Source: Durusdinium trenchii (lineage: Eukaryota; Sar; Dinophyceae; Suessiales; Symbiodiniaceae). From it: a stretch of DNA of 64,000 nt. Each line of letters starts with the position of its first letter. Position 1 is the stretch's first letter. Under the pieces are notes generated by a model. The model was not told the DNA's origin and searched no databases. It saw only the letters and a program-made list of their open reading frames with translations. Shown here piece by piece: positions 40,001 to 54,800 of the stretch. The translations under genes were made by a program, and so were the position numbers. The stretch covers positions 318,243 through 382,242 of the forward strand of contig CAXAMN010003814.1 in assembly GCA_963970005.1 (NCBI GenBank), written 5' to 3'.

Positions 40001-43000
40001 GCTCTTTGACTTTCCTCGAGCAAGCGGCGTGGCTTGGCCAAGTCAAAACAGAAAGGGATCGGAGATGGTGGATATGGATTGAACTTGGACATGAAAATGA
40101 GGCTCCAAAACAAGAACCACAACACTCAGCAGTCTCAGAACTGTGTTCCGCTCTTGCAGCCTAGCAGCTTGGTTGACCAGGAACCAGCACCCTGCCAATC
40201 CGAATCGCGCATGAGACGCTCTCTTGAAACCCACCTTCAACCTATATATCTAATCCCTATATACTACCAACAGAAACCAGCCACGAAACTTGTAGGTCGA
40301 AGCTGTGGAACACATGCTGAGATCCACCCAAAGGAACTTGTCCCGCACCGTCCATCCATCGGCCTGTTTGGGCCCCCCCTTGCCTTGGTCAGCAGGTCGG
40401 AACTCCCACGGACCCGGGCGATTTTGAGCGTACGCAACCCGGTGTAGCGCAGAGTCGTACAACAGAGTCGTAGGTCGTAGCACCAGTCGTAGCACCACTC
40501 TTGGACTCGAAGAATTAGAATCTCTTGACAGGTGAAATGGGCAGTCATCTCCCTGCAATCATCATGGGCCAACGTGGATGGCATGGCGCCGATTTCGGAT
40601 GACCCTTTTCACTCCGAATACCAAACAAATCAATGCTATCCACGTTGGCCCATGATTTCAAGAAGTGTACATTGTACGGAAGCTTCCTCTCCGCCAGTCC
40701 CTTGGGCCCCGCCTTGCAGCACATCGCCACGACGTACTCAGCATCGTCGAACATCTGAAGAAGTTGACACGACGCGACGCGACGCGACGCCCGGGCAACA
40801 TCGATCCGGAGAGACGGACGATTGGCCTAGCTTCTTGGCTCCGTTCATAGTAAGAATGCTCCGTTCGTAGCGATGCCAGGAGCCCCGTTCGTAGTAGCTT
40901 CTTGTTACTAACTTGTAAGGCCAGGAGCCCCGTTCGTAGCATCCTTGCTACTGGGGGAATGTGGGATGCAAGCTGTTTTCCTGAAGACAAGATTTGTCAG
41001 GGATCCACTCCTCATTCTCTCCGAAACACCAGTGAAAGGGTTGAAAGATGCCCAGCTGTTTCTTTGACCACAACCGGGCAATGCTGATGGGCCGAGAGAA
41101 AGCAAAAATACAAGTAATTCATTCAAGAAGGCCATGACTCTTGATGCCTCGTTCATCTGACCTGTCTCTTTTTCAACGCGTCTGCTCAAAGCCTGCATCG
41201 TCCCCAACCGACTGGCGCTGCGCCTTGAAGTTCTTGCCCTTCGACACCTCCGGATGTCCAAACGCAGCTCCGGAGTCCGCTGCAGCACCAACACAGGCGG
41301 CCGCGCCAACAAGCCACGTGATGAGTGTCACAGAAGGGTTCTCGCCTTTCGTCTATTCATGTAATCTGCCAGCGACGTGTGCAATCTGACAGATCTCACC
41401 AGGTCCAAATTAGCCATTCTCTTCGCTCTCAAGGGGAAACCCAAACAGACACAGTGTTGGCACCGCCCCGCCCAAGCCGCACCTCGGTGAGCTCCACCAA
41501 CCTGACAAACGACCCTGGAACGACCCTCGCCTCCGGCAAAGCGCGATCCAGGACATGGTTTTGCAGCAAATCATAGGGTGCCTTTGGGGTCACCCCGTTG
41601 GGGTCACCCCGACCCTAAGTTGGTGTCTTTTCAATCAGAGCTGCTCGAGTGGTTTCGAGTGATACTGAGTGGGTAGGCCAATAATTCAATGATGCCCCAA
41701 ATCAACCTCGAAAATCTCCAACGGCCGGGGAAGGCCTTCCAACACTCGGCGTGGCTTCCAACCCTCCGGTTTGGGGCGAAAGACATCTCTCCCTCGCCGA
41801 GCGGCTCCATGTCGTATCGCAGATCCGGCTTGTCGATACCAAAGCGGTCCATGGCCTCGATGCCGACCGGGCTTGTCGATGCGGAGAGCACGGCGAAACA
41901 CGGAGGTCCCGTGGGTGCAACCGTTGAGGTAGGGGGAGAAACTTGCTTTGGACCGATAGGTAGTGATCTCCCCAGAGCATCTTCAATACCAGGCCCGCTC
42001 TTCTGTCTCCTTTGATGATCTTGATGAAGGATGTTGCTTCGTTGCAGCTTGCGAAACGCACGCAAACACATGCAATCTCAGCCCATACATACGTCAGTTC
42101 CTCATTTCGATTTTGAGCACCGCACCTCACTGTACTCCATCCGCTGGAAAGGGGGGAACTCATGGCCTCAGCCGCCCGCGAAACAAGGCGGGTGAAACTG
42201 AAGCACCTGCGGCATTGCAGGCTCTTCTTTTTCTATGTGTAAAGGTCCATGTACTCCGGTACTCCCCACAGAATCGACTACTCCACGAACTGGATCTTCA
42301 ACACCAATCGGTCAATCGAGCAGAAACCCGGTCTCTGGGTTTCGGGCCACAAAGACCTCAACAGGCCCGTGCAAAACGGAGGAACGGGGCGAGATCACAC
42401 CACCGCCTCCGGGTGCCTCCGAGGAACCAAGCCATGATCCCCACATTTAAGATCAAATGAAGAGATCGTCCAAATGAAAATCGCGGAAACTGGCGGCACG
42501 ATAGGAACAAAACATAATGTGTTTTTCCAAACCATCAAGAGTTGGCAGAAATCGGATCTGAGGTCCCTTCTTGGGTCCAGCAATTCTGTAGATGGTTCCA
42601 CAAGGATGAAGGGCTACCAAGTGGTACGAAATTCATCTGATCGCCGCTGGAACTCAAGTTTTTGGATGCAGTTTGGGAGTTCAACAGCCGACCGACTTGT
42701 GTTTCTGATTCGTTGAAATGTTCCAACAACACCGACCCTATACAACGTGGTTTCGGAAGTGTCTTTGCTCCAGGGCGGGGCTCATCACGTGATTGATAGT
42801 GTGTAGAATATGACGACGTGGGCGGGTCCCAGCGCAAGTTTGACGACTACACTCCCTGGATGGCACCACCTGTTTGTAGAGGAAAAATGTCTTTCCAAGG
42901 GGCCACGCCATCCACTCCATGATGATTGTTCCAGGATGTGTATATGGTGGATTTCCCCTTTTTGTAACGCAGAAATTCGATGTTTGTTTTTCACGGGAGT

Positions 43001-46000
43001 ATGTCTTAGAAGTCCTTTGTTTCCGTATACGTATCCTTCGCAAGTCTTCGGCGAAAAAAATCATGTGCGAGATCAAAGATAGATTTTGCGAACAACGAGA
43101 AGGCTCTCAATGACCCTACGGCTTAGGCCGACTTTTGGATCAACTATATGCTATATATATATATATGTTGCGGAATCTTTCAAAGTCACTAAAGGGGGTA
43201 TGCGTACAATTATTGCTTTTGCGCATGAAACAGTGTGGCAACACTAAGTATTCTTACGTTATAGGAGTTCAGGACGGGTGTCAAATCGGGGGCGCTCATC
43301 GGCGCATGGGGCTGATTCGTTACTCTTTACAGTACAATCATTCACCTCGAGATCTTCAACTTGCACTTCGATTGCACAGACGTTTACTTTTCGGGCGGGC
43401 GCAAGGGAAACTTCGTGCTCTGGTGGTCCAAAGTCCAATTAGACATGCATGGTGGTGGTCTTCGGCGTCGTCTGACTTTGTGGCAGGTGAAGTCAATCGT
43501 GACTTTTGGACATGTGGCTGTGGCTCGTTTTCAGGATCGGAGCAAGATGTTGTGATTGGAAGCGCTCTTGCTGCGAATCGCCTTGGCAGGGCTGCTGTGA
43601 ATCTTGATGCGCAGATTTCCTGGCAAGCGCGTAATTTGTGGACCTTGAAGTGTAGATTCAGGCGCCGTGCTTTGTGGACCTTGAAGTGCAGATTTCAAAG
43701 CAGGCGCAGCACCTTGTGAACCTTGAAGTGCAGATTTCATGGCAGGCGCAGCACTTTGTGAACCTTGAAGTGCAGATTTCGTGGCAGGCGCAATCTCTTG
43801 TGGACTTTGAAGCACAGGTCTTGTGGCAGGTGCTGTTTTTTGCTGACCGTGGAGATTCGTGGCAGGCAAAGCATTTTGTTTCCAAGTCTGCTCTCTCGCG
43901 CGCGCTCTTAAATATGTGCTCCCATATGTGCTCATGTGTGCGCTCTCACGCGCGCGGGTTTACACGTCACCCACGGCAGGCAAATCAAATATATTCATAG
44001 GACGAGATGATCAGTCTGGGATGACATGGTCAGCAACATTCTGCCTTCTTCCAAACGCAGGGTCCTCCGGGCGTAGGCGTAGCATCCGCCTGCCCGCCTC
44101 CTTGGGCGCTTGCTTGGCAAGCGCCCTGCGGGGAGAAGAAGGAGTTGCGGGGTTCTCTTCCAAAACCCAACAACCCTCACCGAACAGGTTGCGCAAAAAG
44201 TACATGCCTGGCGCAACATTTTCTTAGAGGCTGCGCTTTCAAAGCTTCCGGTACGGGGACTGCAAAGGCGAAGTGGAACATGAACAGACAGGCAGACACA
44301 AAAACCAGTCCGACTCACTGCTCAAATCAATGCCCAGTCCAGCTTGCACTGTTGGATCTCCCCTGGCCCTGCATATTTGCTCTCATTGGCAAGCGGGCGA
44401 TTATATGCCATAGCGTCGTCGAGTGTTGCGTCGGAATGCTATTTGGAAGGATTTCGAAATCGTTTCAAGTCAGCTTTGCCCGCCACCTGTTTGCTTGCTT
44501 CAAAGCCGATGGAGCGGCAAAAGCTGGGCGGTGAATTTCCGCATCTCCATCATTGAGTACGAATTTCACAAGTGCCCGGTTTCTCCTCGGGGTCGGCAAC
44601 CCTTTTCGCAAAAGCGGGGCCAGCTCTAAAGTCGTTTGGCGGGCCAAGCTAGGAACCGAATACGCCGTCGCAAACTCCATTCCATCTGCCACCGCAGTGC
44701 TCTGCGTGAACACGGCTTGGCCAAGCCGATGGCAGAAATGCCTCATGTATGTCAGGAAGTCTCTGCTCCAGCATGATTCCACAGCAAAGGAGTGAAGTAG
44801 AATCTGCAGCGTGGTCGCGCTGAAGGATTTCTTCAGGCGAAGGTGTTGCGTCACTTGTGCTGTAGCTAGTGACGCAGGTCTTTCCTGCTGGGAGATGGTG
44901 ATTTATAAGTTGCAGTAGCTTTGTCTTCGCCTAGATTCAATCCGGTCATCCTCGCGCTATACGTAAGAACCGTAACAAGTCCATCTGCAAACATGGCACA
45001 AATTATGTGAAACCCTGTTGCAATGCTTAGTTGATATGGTGTCGCGGATCGGCTGCTCTCATCATGTGCACTGATTCAAAGGCAAGTTCAACTCCTGTGG
45101 TCTTAAACAAGGATATAGGTACTCCGCGGATGTTTTCATTCTTCTTCACAAGGCTGAAGAAACGATCGAGACAGGGCGCGGTGATGTGGACAACGCGAGA
45201 AGTAAGCAACGCGTAACCCGGCAACACCAATCTCGGAGCCACGCAAACACGCAAGAAGCTACCCAATCCTGAAGGTAGAAAACTAGACGACGAGTGGCCC
45301 GAAAGCATTTTTCATCACGTAAGAAGTCAGAGTGCGAGTTTTCTGTTAAGTGTGCAGTGTGAAGTGTTAAGTCGAGTGAGTTGAGGTAGTGTGTGGGTCT
45401 CTGTGTGTGTGTATCTATGTCCGTGTGTATATGAGTCGCTGTCTGTGTGTGTGTGTCCGAGTAAGTTGAGGCAGTGTGTGGGTCTCTGTGTGTGTGTGTG
45501 TGCATCTATGTCTGTGTGTGTATGTGTCTCTCTCTGTACGTCTTTCTGAAGCGCAGGAACACCTGTTTTCTGCAAGTTCTTCACCTCTCGCAAGTCACCT
45601 CCGCGTACTAAAGTCGTACTACAAAGTCGCCAGTTCTCATCTTCCAGCTCCACAGATTGCTCCGCGTACTAAAGTTCTACTACCAAGTCGCCAGTTCTCA
45701 TCTTCCAACTCCCCAGATACTCCGCGTACTCAAGTTGTACTACCAAGTCGCCAGTTCTCATCTTCCNNNNNNNNNNCTCCGCGTACTCAAGTTGTACTAC
45801 CAAGTCGCCAGTTCTCATCTTCCCACTCCCCAGCTACTCCGCATACTAAAGTTGTACTACCACGTCGCCAGTTCTCATCTTCCAGCTCCCCAGCTACTCC
45901 GCGTACTAAAGTTGTACGACAAAATCGCCAGTTCTCAGCTTCCAGCTCCACAGATTGCTCCGCGTACTAAAGTTGCACTAGAAACTCGCCAGTTCTCAGC

Positions 46001-49000
46001 TTCCAGCTCCACAGCTACTCTGCGTACTAAAGTTGTACTACAAAGTCGCCAGTTCTCAGCTTCCAGCTCCACAGATTGCTCCGCGTACTCAAGTTGTACT
46101 ACAAAGTCGCCAGTTCTCAGCTTCCAGCTCCCCAGCTACTCCGCGTACTACAGTTGTACTACAAAGTCGCCAGTTCTCATCTTCCAGCTCCCCAGCTAGT
46201 CCGCGTACTAAAGTTGTACTACAAAGTCACAAGTTCTCATCTTCCAACTCGCCAGATACTCCGCGTACTAAAGTTGTACTACAAAGTCGCCAGTTCTCAT
46301 CGTCCCACTCCCCAGCTGCTCCGCGTGCTAACGTTGTACTACCAAGTCGCCAGTTCTCATCTTCCAGCTCCCCGGCTACTCCGCGTACTAAAGTTGTACT
46401 ACAAAGTCGCCAGTTCTCAGCTTCCAGCTCCACAGATTGCTCCGCGTACTAAAGTTGTACTAGAAACTCGCCAGTTCTCAGCTTCCAGCTCCACAGCTAC
46501 TCCGCGTACTAAAGTTGTACTACAAAGTCGCCAGTTCTCAGCTTCCAGCTCCACAGATTGCTCCGCGTACTCAAGTTGTACTACAAAGTCGCCAGTTCTC
46601 AACTTCCAGCTCCCCAGCTACTCCGCGTACTACAGTTGTACTACAAAGTCGCCAGTTCTCATCTTCCAGCTCCCCAGCTAGTCCGCGTACTAATGTTGTA
46701 CTAGTTCTCATCTTCCAACTCGCCAGATACTCCGCGTACTAAAGTTGTATTACAAAGTCGCCTGCACTTCGCGCCCGACACGCCCGATCTCCGCAGAGGG
46801 TTGCGCGCGTACAGACTCACTCGCACTCTCACCTGCATTTCGCGCACTCGACACACACAATCTCCGCGGAGGGTTGCGCGCCCACCGGACAAATCGCACT
46901 CTCGCCTGCATTTCGCGCACTCGACACGCACGATCTCCGCAGAGGGTTGCGCGCGGACAGGACAAATCGCACTCTCGCCTGCATTTCGCGCGCTCGACAC
47001 GCACGATCTCCGCAGAGGGTTGCATTTTCGGTTGACGCTGTTCGTCCCACCCTCCTCCTTTAAGAGAGAATTTATAAAGTGGGGAAATGTTTTTTCATTA
47101 GGACATCTCCCGTGCTAGTTTTCCATGCTCACACTTGCCTACTCATTGCACGCTTGCATACTCATTGCATGCTTGCATACTCTTTGCATGCTTGCATACT
47201 CATCATTGCACTTGCATCATTACACTTACATACTTACACTTGCATACTTTGACACTTGCATACTTTGCACTTGGATGCTTTCGCTCTTCCACTTACACTG
47301 GGGTACGTATAGCGTCCTGCAAGTGTGGTGGAAGTGTCAGTGTGTAGGTGTAAGTGTCGAAGTGTCAGTGTTCAAGCGATTTTCCGGAAGAACCCTTCGC
47401 AATGCTTTCGGGAAAAAGAACGCAGATGTCTCAGGCCGTTTAACGATGGCGAAAAATACAGGGGTCCAGACAAGTCCCAAAATGAGACGCGCCTGAGACC
47501 CGACTCTGAGGGCGCAAATTCGCGGCCGTGGTTAAGGTCCAGCTCATGAAGGACATAGTCGGACATAGACTTGCTGACTTGCTTGGCCAAAGCTTGACTT
47601 ACAAAAATACTCAAACTCCTTCAGCCCAACCTCGATACTGCCAAAGCAGTAGGGGCGCCAGGTTGCACATTTGGCGCGCATGCATGGTTGAGCTTTTGCT
47701 AGATACTACTACATTGTTACATTGACATATTGTATATTGCTGTATATATATATATATGTATATTACTATATTAGGACCCCAGTTGCCACCTAGCCACCAG
47801 ACTTGGCAAGCACCCTCCATCACACATGACCACCGAGTTGCTCTTGAAGATCTTCCGGATCATCCCTTCGAAGAGATGCAGGACATCGTCCTGGTATGCG
47901 AGCGCATGCCCCCTGCGCATACCGCTAAAAAGCAGTCACGGAAAAAGGTCTGTCGGTATGGGTGGACCCTTATATACTGTGTTGATGGCTATTGATGGCT
48001 GAAATCCCCTGCTTGTTCGTTGATGTCAGACCTCATCTTAAGGTGTCTGGTCTTGCGCAAGCTGCTCAGGCTACAGTCACCTACAGCAAGAAAATTTTAA
48101 GGATTCTTCACGTCACGCCGTCGCGTCAAGCTGAGGGATCCGCCTTGTCCATCGAAAGGTCCACGCGCAGAGAAACTGTGCTTATAGATCTAGTCGACAG
48201 CAAAAAATAGGTAATATCAACCACAAACTTTATCACTTACAATGATTCCAAGTTGCCAGTACCTTCTTCAAATTCCACCGCTTGACTTGCTTTCAATCCC
48301 CGATTGTCTCTTTTTTGACCGGTGCAACCACGAAAATATATACGTACATACCTATATATGTGTATGATTAGACATATATATATATATAACAAAATGAGGT
48401 GTACTCAGCGACCAGAGCGAGCCGAGCGCCGTGCCTGGCAAACGAAGGACATCTCGCAATCCTCAGCCATTCAGAAATTCAAGCGGTGAAACCGGACAAC
48501 GTGATCCCAGTATAAATTATAACTGTTTATAACTGTGGACGCACTCTCACAAGCGTTTGCATGGCTTGATCATTCATGATCTGTGAGCCCTTTTTACATG
48601 TCAAGCAGGGTCGAGAAACCCTGGTGGCCCACGAAGGCCTTGAGAAGACGCAGAAAAAGAAGACAGCGTTTCTTTTTGAGTTTGAGTTGGAAGGAAAGAG
48701 TTTGTGTTGGAAGTGTTTGGGGTGAGGACCATGTCCTCCTATCAACAGGTTATGAGCCCAACGCAAGAAACTTCTTTCCAAACACCATCTCCTGCCACGC
48801 CCACGCTGCGCCGTCGACGCATGGCAAATGGTCAGCTGGCACTTCCTCCAATGGAGCCTGATCATCCTCCGGCAGGACACGAGCTGGCTGTGGTGGAAGA
48901 GGTGGTGGAGAAAGAAAAAGATGGTAAAGAGGAGGAGGGAAAACGAATGTTGAGCACCCCAGCAAGGACCACCACTCAAAATTTGGATTCGGGGCCGGCG

Positions 49001-51857
49001 ACACTCCCAACTGAGCCGGAAGCATCCAAAAGTGGGGGCTCAAAAGAAGCTCAAATGGTGGGTGAAGTAAAAGCACCAAGGGACGACCTTTGACGCTGGC
49101 CCCACTCTCTCAGCCCTTTGAAGGCCAACCGCTGTGTTCACAGGAACAGCTGAAGGCATCACGTCGCGCCGCTCGAAAGGCTCCTCAGTTCTTCGGTGCC
49201 TTGGTCCCACCAGCCTTGTCAAGAACCTCAAGGCCTGAAGATCCAGTGAAAAGGCTGGAGTTCCTCAAAGATGAAGAAAGAAGGTATGGAAAGGGAAAGG
49301 ACCGAAGAAAGGGAGAAGAAAGGATCCGTCGAACTCCCCACCAAAGGTGAAGAACGAGAAAGAAGAAGAAAAAGGAAGGAATGGAGGTGAGGAGGCAGAG
49401 AAGACTGCAACAGGAGGAGGTCAAGGAACAGAAGATGAAAAGATTGATGAACTGTTGATGGAGGCGAACAAAATGCTGAGGATGATACGGGAAAAGGAAA
49501 CCTCCGAAGCAAAGATCAACCAGCTCCACCACCACCAGCAGCTCGATGAGATCAAGCGCAGCATCAAGACGCTGAAGCTCACTCGTCGAAGAGAGAGGCC
49601 AAATGCTTCGCAACCGATGAAGACTCCTATGGCCTCTTGGGCTCAGGCGCTACACATCCCCTTCGGCCTCTAGTGGCTTCAGATAGCATTGAGGGCCTCA
49701 AGAAGGTCAGTGTCGCCCTGGCCGATGGCCAAAGCACCGCCCTGTTGATGACGGAAAGCGGTCCACAAATTTGATGGTCGAGCCAATAGTGCCCTTGGTA
49801 TGTTGGTCCAGCGAGGGTGCAAGACCTTCTCATGGTGAACTACCAGTTCAAGTGATTGCTGGCTGCCAAGTCACCAAGGCTCTGGCCATGGACCTCATCA
49901 ATGAATTTGAGGAGCATCAACAAAAGCTTCACCTCGCGAAGGCACAACTGGAGGCCTGTGAAGCACATGAATTCGGCTGGCTGAAGGCGATGATTGAAAG
50001 TTGGCTCTGCTTCAAGAACCAGGGGAATGATCACAGCTGCCGACGAATCGACATCAACGAAAAAGGTTCAAGAAAAAGGGAGGAATGTTCCTACTTTTGT
50101 GTGGGGGGTGAGAGAGAAGGCTATACCCTGCAGTCCACGATGGAGCTCCAAGGAAAGAAGGGTCAAGTTCTTGGGGTGGACATAAAAAGAGGTCAAGATC
50201 ACGACATGGCCTCGTCACTGGCCTACAAGGCATTGTTGAGCGGCCTTGGATGGAGCTCTACTAGGAGTCATTGGAGGCCCAAATTGCCGCTAGCCGCTAG
50301 AGCTTGGGAGCATGAATGGAGGGTCTGCCTGACCTTACCAACACCAGAGTTGTGCCAGGACGATGACATCCTGATGTGGAGACAGATCTTCCTCTACCTG
50401 GTCGCGGACTTCGTGAGAAGGGCCAAGGAAAGAGGAAGGGAGGAGAATGAAGAAAAGTTGAAGCCCGAAAGGACCCTATTTCTTTTGGAGCAGCCTGCAG
50501 ATCCGGTTGAGTACATGCCGGAGTGTGTACTGTTTTTGGAGGACAAAAGGGTGGAAAGCATTGAAGGCTGCTGCCAATTTGGACCTCGTCTCGGTCAAGC
50601 AAGGGGGCTTCACACCATGGAAGGATGGGGCACCTGTCAAGCCTACAGGGTTGGGCACGAACATGAAGCTCCGCTTACCAGGTGAAAGAAACCAAAGAAG
50701 AGGTGATGGAAAAAGATTTGACTCATCTGCACTATCACGTTGGGTTCCTGGCCTTTGTGATACCATCGCCTCAGCGTGCGCTGCAGCTCTTCAAGAAGAA
50801 GAACCTGAAGTGAAAGTGAAGGCCCTTAGCTGGGACCAACATGTGCAGAATGGTCACGTGCCTTTTCGACGTGATTGCCGAGTATGTCAACAACAAAGTG
50901 TGAAAAGTCGGCCTCACAGAAAGGTCAAGCACCCGTTGGCCGGCACGCTGTCGCTGGACACTGCGGGTCCGTTTCCTGTTGCCAAGAACATCCTCATAAA
51001 AGCCTACGCTTGGCTGATGCCATCTGATCTACCTGATCCACCTGATGCACTACCACCTCATGAAGATGATGAAGAGATGGGTCCCATCCTGGATGAGGAG
51101 GAAAAAGAAGATCCTCAACAAGACCAGGATGAAGGTGCGGAAAGGGGACAGGAGGGTGAAGTAGAAGTTGAAGTTAAGGAGGATGAAGAACAAGAAGAAG
51201 AAGGACAGGACGTTGAAGAGGAAGAAGCAGGAGAGGATGAAAGGCAAGAAGACCCGAAGCTGGTGACCCATCGCATGGCTATCCCAATGCCTTCCAAAGA
51301 CCAAAAAGAGATCCTGTCAGCCATTCAGCAGATGTACATCCAGCTTCGCATTCTGGGGTACCATGTCTCTCGCCTACGCACTGATTTGGGGGGAGAATTC
51401 CGTGGCCAAGCCCTCAAGCAATGGCGTCGATCTCGCGACATCCATATGACCACCACGGCTGGAGTGTCAAGCCAGGCCAATTTCAATGGCCGAGCTGAAA
51501 GAGCGATTCAAACCGTGAATGGACAGGCCGAAGGCTCCTGAAACTGGCGGAAATGGACGCCCCTATGTGCCCCTATGCTTGTCACTATGTTCATGAACGT
51601 GAACGAAGAAGAATGGCCGACAAAGACATGAACGATGTCCCACCCTTCGGCCATGAACTACTTGTCAAGAAAAGGTTCTGGAGCTTGCCATGAGAAGGTT
51701 CGCTACCTAGCTCCACGACCAGACGCCCATGGACATTTGGTACTTCGTCAAGACAACACCATCATCGCCATTGCTCCATACTTCATCACGAAGACCTCGG
51801 AACCAACGCCAAGTCTCGAAACCTGGGTGGCCGTCGTCTGAGCTGCTGAAGAAGAAA

Positions 51858-51888
<31 letters not shown>

Positions 51889-54800
51889 TCCACATGTTGC
51901 TCGACGGCGAACCCGAGGAAAGATGACGATGAAGGCGATGAGGATGGAAGTTGAAGATGAGTATGAAAAGATGGAAAGAGAGCAAAAAGGGCACCAAGAA
52001 AGGGTGTCAAAGGTGATTTTGAAAGAGAGCGTCATCATGCTGAAAGATGAAATGAAAGTGATGGATGTGGTCTTTGAGGAGCTAAAAACGGTGAAAAGTG
52101 CTGTAACCCAAGAGGAAGAAGGGGTTTTGAGGAAGAGGACCCTCCAAGAAGCTCCCAAATGGGATGAAGCGATCAGGAAGGAGCTGCAACAGCTTTTCGA
52201 AGAGAAGGAAGCGTTAAAGAAGATCACCGAACAGGAGTTCCAACAGCTACAACAGACTTGGGGAAAGAGGCTTGAAGTCGTCCCATCTAAGGTGGTGATC
52301 ACCCTGAAGCCAGGTCCTCGGAGAAAAATCCGGCTGGTGGCATGTGGGAACTTCGTCGATCGAAACTCCGTAGAAGAGAAAGATCGCTGTCTGTACGCAT
52401 CTGGAACTGACGCAGTCTGCCTTCGATATGTCTTGAAAAGAGCAGCGGAAGAAGAATGGAAGGCTTCGGTCATGGGCATCCGAGTGGCATTCCTCAACGC
52501 ACCCTTGCATAACAAGCAGGATGTCCCCACCATCCAAAACAGGCCATGTCAAGCACAACGAGTACTACCTGGCCCAGAAGGCCATGTACGGCCTCAGGCA
52601 ATCGCCACGATGCTGGGGACTGCACAGAGATGGAGTTCTTCGGAAGATGACATCCGAAGACAAGCATTACTTCGTCCAATCAGCTGCAGAGCCGAATCTT
52701 TGGGCCATCCTCAGAGGTGAACCTCTAGAAGAAGGCAACCAAGAGGGGCAGCTTGAAGGATTCTTGCTGGTTTATGTTGATGATTTGATGATCGTTGGCG
52801 AGGTTTAAAAATGGGAAACATCCGCTCCTGAAGAATTGGGGCATGAAGGGAAAGTGAATTTTGGGACTGGAGCTCGCAAAAATTTCAAAAGGAGAGTTCA
52901 TCGCATCTCAAGAAGATTACATCAAGGATAAAGAAGGGGTAGATGGAGGGAAACACATCAAGGTTCCCATGAACAAAGATGCACACCCCGCTCCGGATGT
53001 GCCCACACCAGAATTGGTCAACAAGGCTCAAAAGCTGGTTGGAGAGTTGATGTGGCTGTCAACAAGAACGAGACCCGACATCTCCTACGCCAGCAGTCGC
53101 TGTGCCCAAGAAATCCTCATTCATCCAGCTTGGGTGATTGAACAGGCTACTCAAGTCTGGAAATACTTGAACACACCAAATGAAGGTTTGAAGTTCGAAA
53201 AGGAAAAAGGATAAGGTTGGGGTGGAGGTCCAAAGGCCCTAGAAGTCTTCACGGACTCCAGCTTCGCCGCCAATCCTGAAACTCAGGCCTCACATGGAGC
53301 AGTGATGGTCACTTGGAGCCGACGGCTAAATCCGAGCTCTGGAAGCCATTGAAGGTCTTCAGATTGGAGATGCTGTCGATTGCCTGATCAATGAACATGA
53401 GGAGATCTACAAAAAGACCCCCTTCGTCGACAACCTGGCAGCCACCGGATTCTTTGCTGATGGAAATGCCAATTGGCGGACTCGACACCTTCGCCTTCGA
53501 GGTCTGGCGCACAACGAATCTGGATTGGAGAGTTCGACATCTTCCAGGTTCAGTCATGATTGCTGATTTGGGTACAAAGGCCCTCACTATCCAGCGAACC
53601 AAAGAGCTGAAGGAATTGATGATGACGATCTCACAAGAAGAGTATGAAGAAAAGACCAAGGAGGAAGGCCCAGGGGCGGTAAGACCAAAGCAAGAAAAGA
53701 CCAAGGAGGAAGGCCCAGAGGTGGTAAGCTTAAAGGATGAAGAAGAAAAGGAAGTGAAAGAAAAGAAGATTGAAGGGGAAGGCCGAACGCCGATCCCGAT
53801 CTCAGGAAACACCTTGCAGTTGGCTGTAACGATGGCCATTCTCTCAAAGGCCAAGGCCCAGGGTGAAAGAGAAGTGGACCTCTTCAGTTCTTCATGATGA
53901 TGTACACGATCCTGGTCATCCTTGCCACTCTGGCCCTTCGAAGGTTGATGCTTTGGTTGACCACACCAAGAGCACCTGGAGCTGACCAAGCTGGAGGTCC
54001 CGAGCCATGTCCACCGGCACCATCACCACCTCGGTTCTACAGCTCCGAGTCATCATCCCAAGGAAGCTCACTTGTAAGACTGACAGTCGACAACCAAGGT
54101 CGTGAAGTCAACAGACACTTGTCGGTGGAGGAACGTCGACAGGCTAGAATCCTCTCAAGCTCATCAATACAAGAAGAGCCTGAACAAGAAGTTGCAGCGG
54201 AAACCACACTTCCTGCAGCCGAGCCGGCTGAAGAAGAGGAGACCCTGCACTACCCCACTGAGCGAGATTATCGCGATATGCGAGCCGATGAATCATGGGA
54301 GCCATCAATGGTGGATGCAAGCCAACCACAACCATCTCAAGCAGCTCCAAAGGCATTTCCAAGAGCCTTTCAGGCCGATGATAATCCTGCCGGTCGTGGT
54401 GACCAAGGGGCTGAGAGGTTGGGGGTCTACATCACCAAGTATGGCCAAAAGTATCATGTGTTCAGGGAGTGCCAGACCCTGACGTCCTCGCTGCTGAGGC
54501 ATCAGAATCAATGCACGTCCGATCTGGGGCGAGATCCACCATCGAGGAGATCTTCAGCGTCCGGGATGCACAACGCTCCTGGACAAGAAGTATGACATCT
54601 GCGTACTTTGCGCGCAGGAAATGCGGCAGCGAGGCCTCAACCTTTGAGCCCGGGACGGAAGTCTGCAAGGATGAGGTCTCTAAGGCCATTTTGGCCACAA
54701 GGTCTGCAGTGTGTTGGGACATTGTATGACACAATGTGCGCTATGGGTTGATGGCTTGGGCTTTGGGTTGAGCCGCTTGTTGCTGCTAGGCCTAAGTGGC

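Noticed and set aside
43135-43719. 194-codon plus-strand ORF
   Set aside because: Its last third is the 42-bp minisatellite and the rest shows no domain; likely chance.
45476-46742. Long plus-strand ORFs encoding Ser-rich 20-residue repeats
   Set aside because: They are produced by the 60-bp minisatellite, whose period is divisible by 3 and keeps several frames open on both strands. There is no start context, domain or splice logic.
45594-47030. CRISPR-like array
   Set aside because: The repeats are head to tail without unique spacers, the units are 60-73 bp, and the context is a eukaryotic intron.
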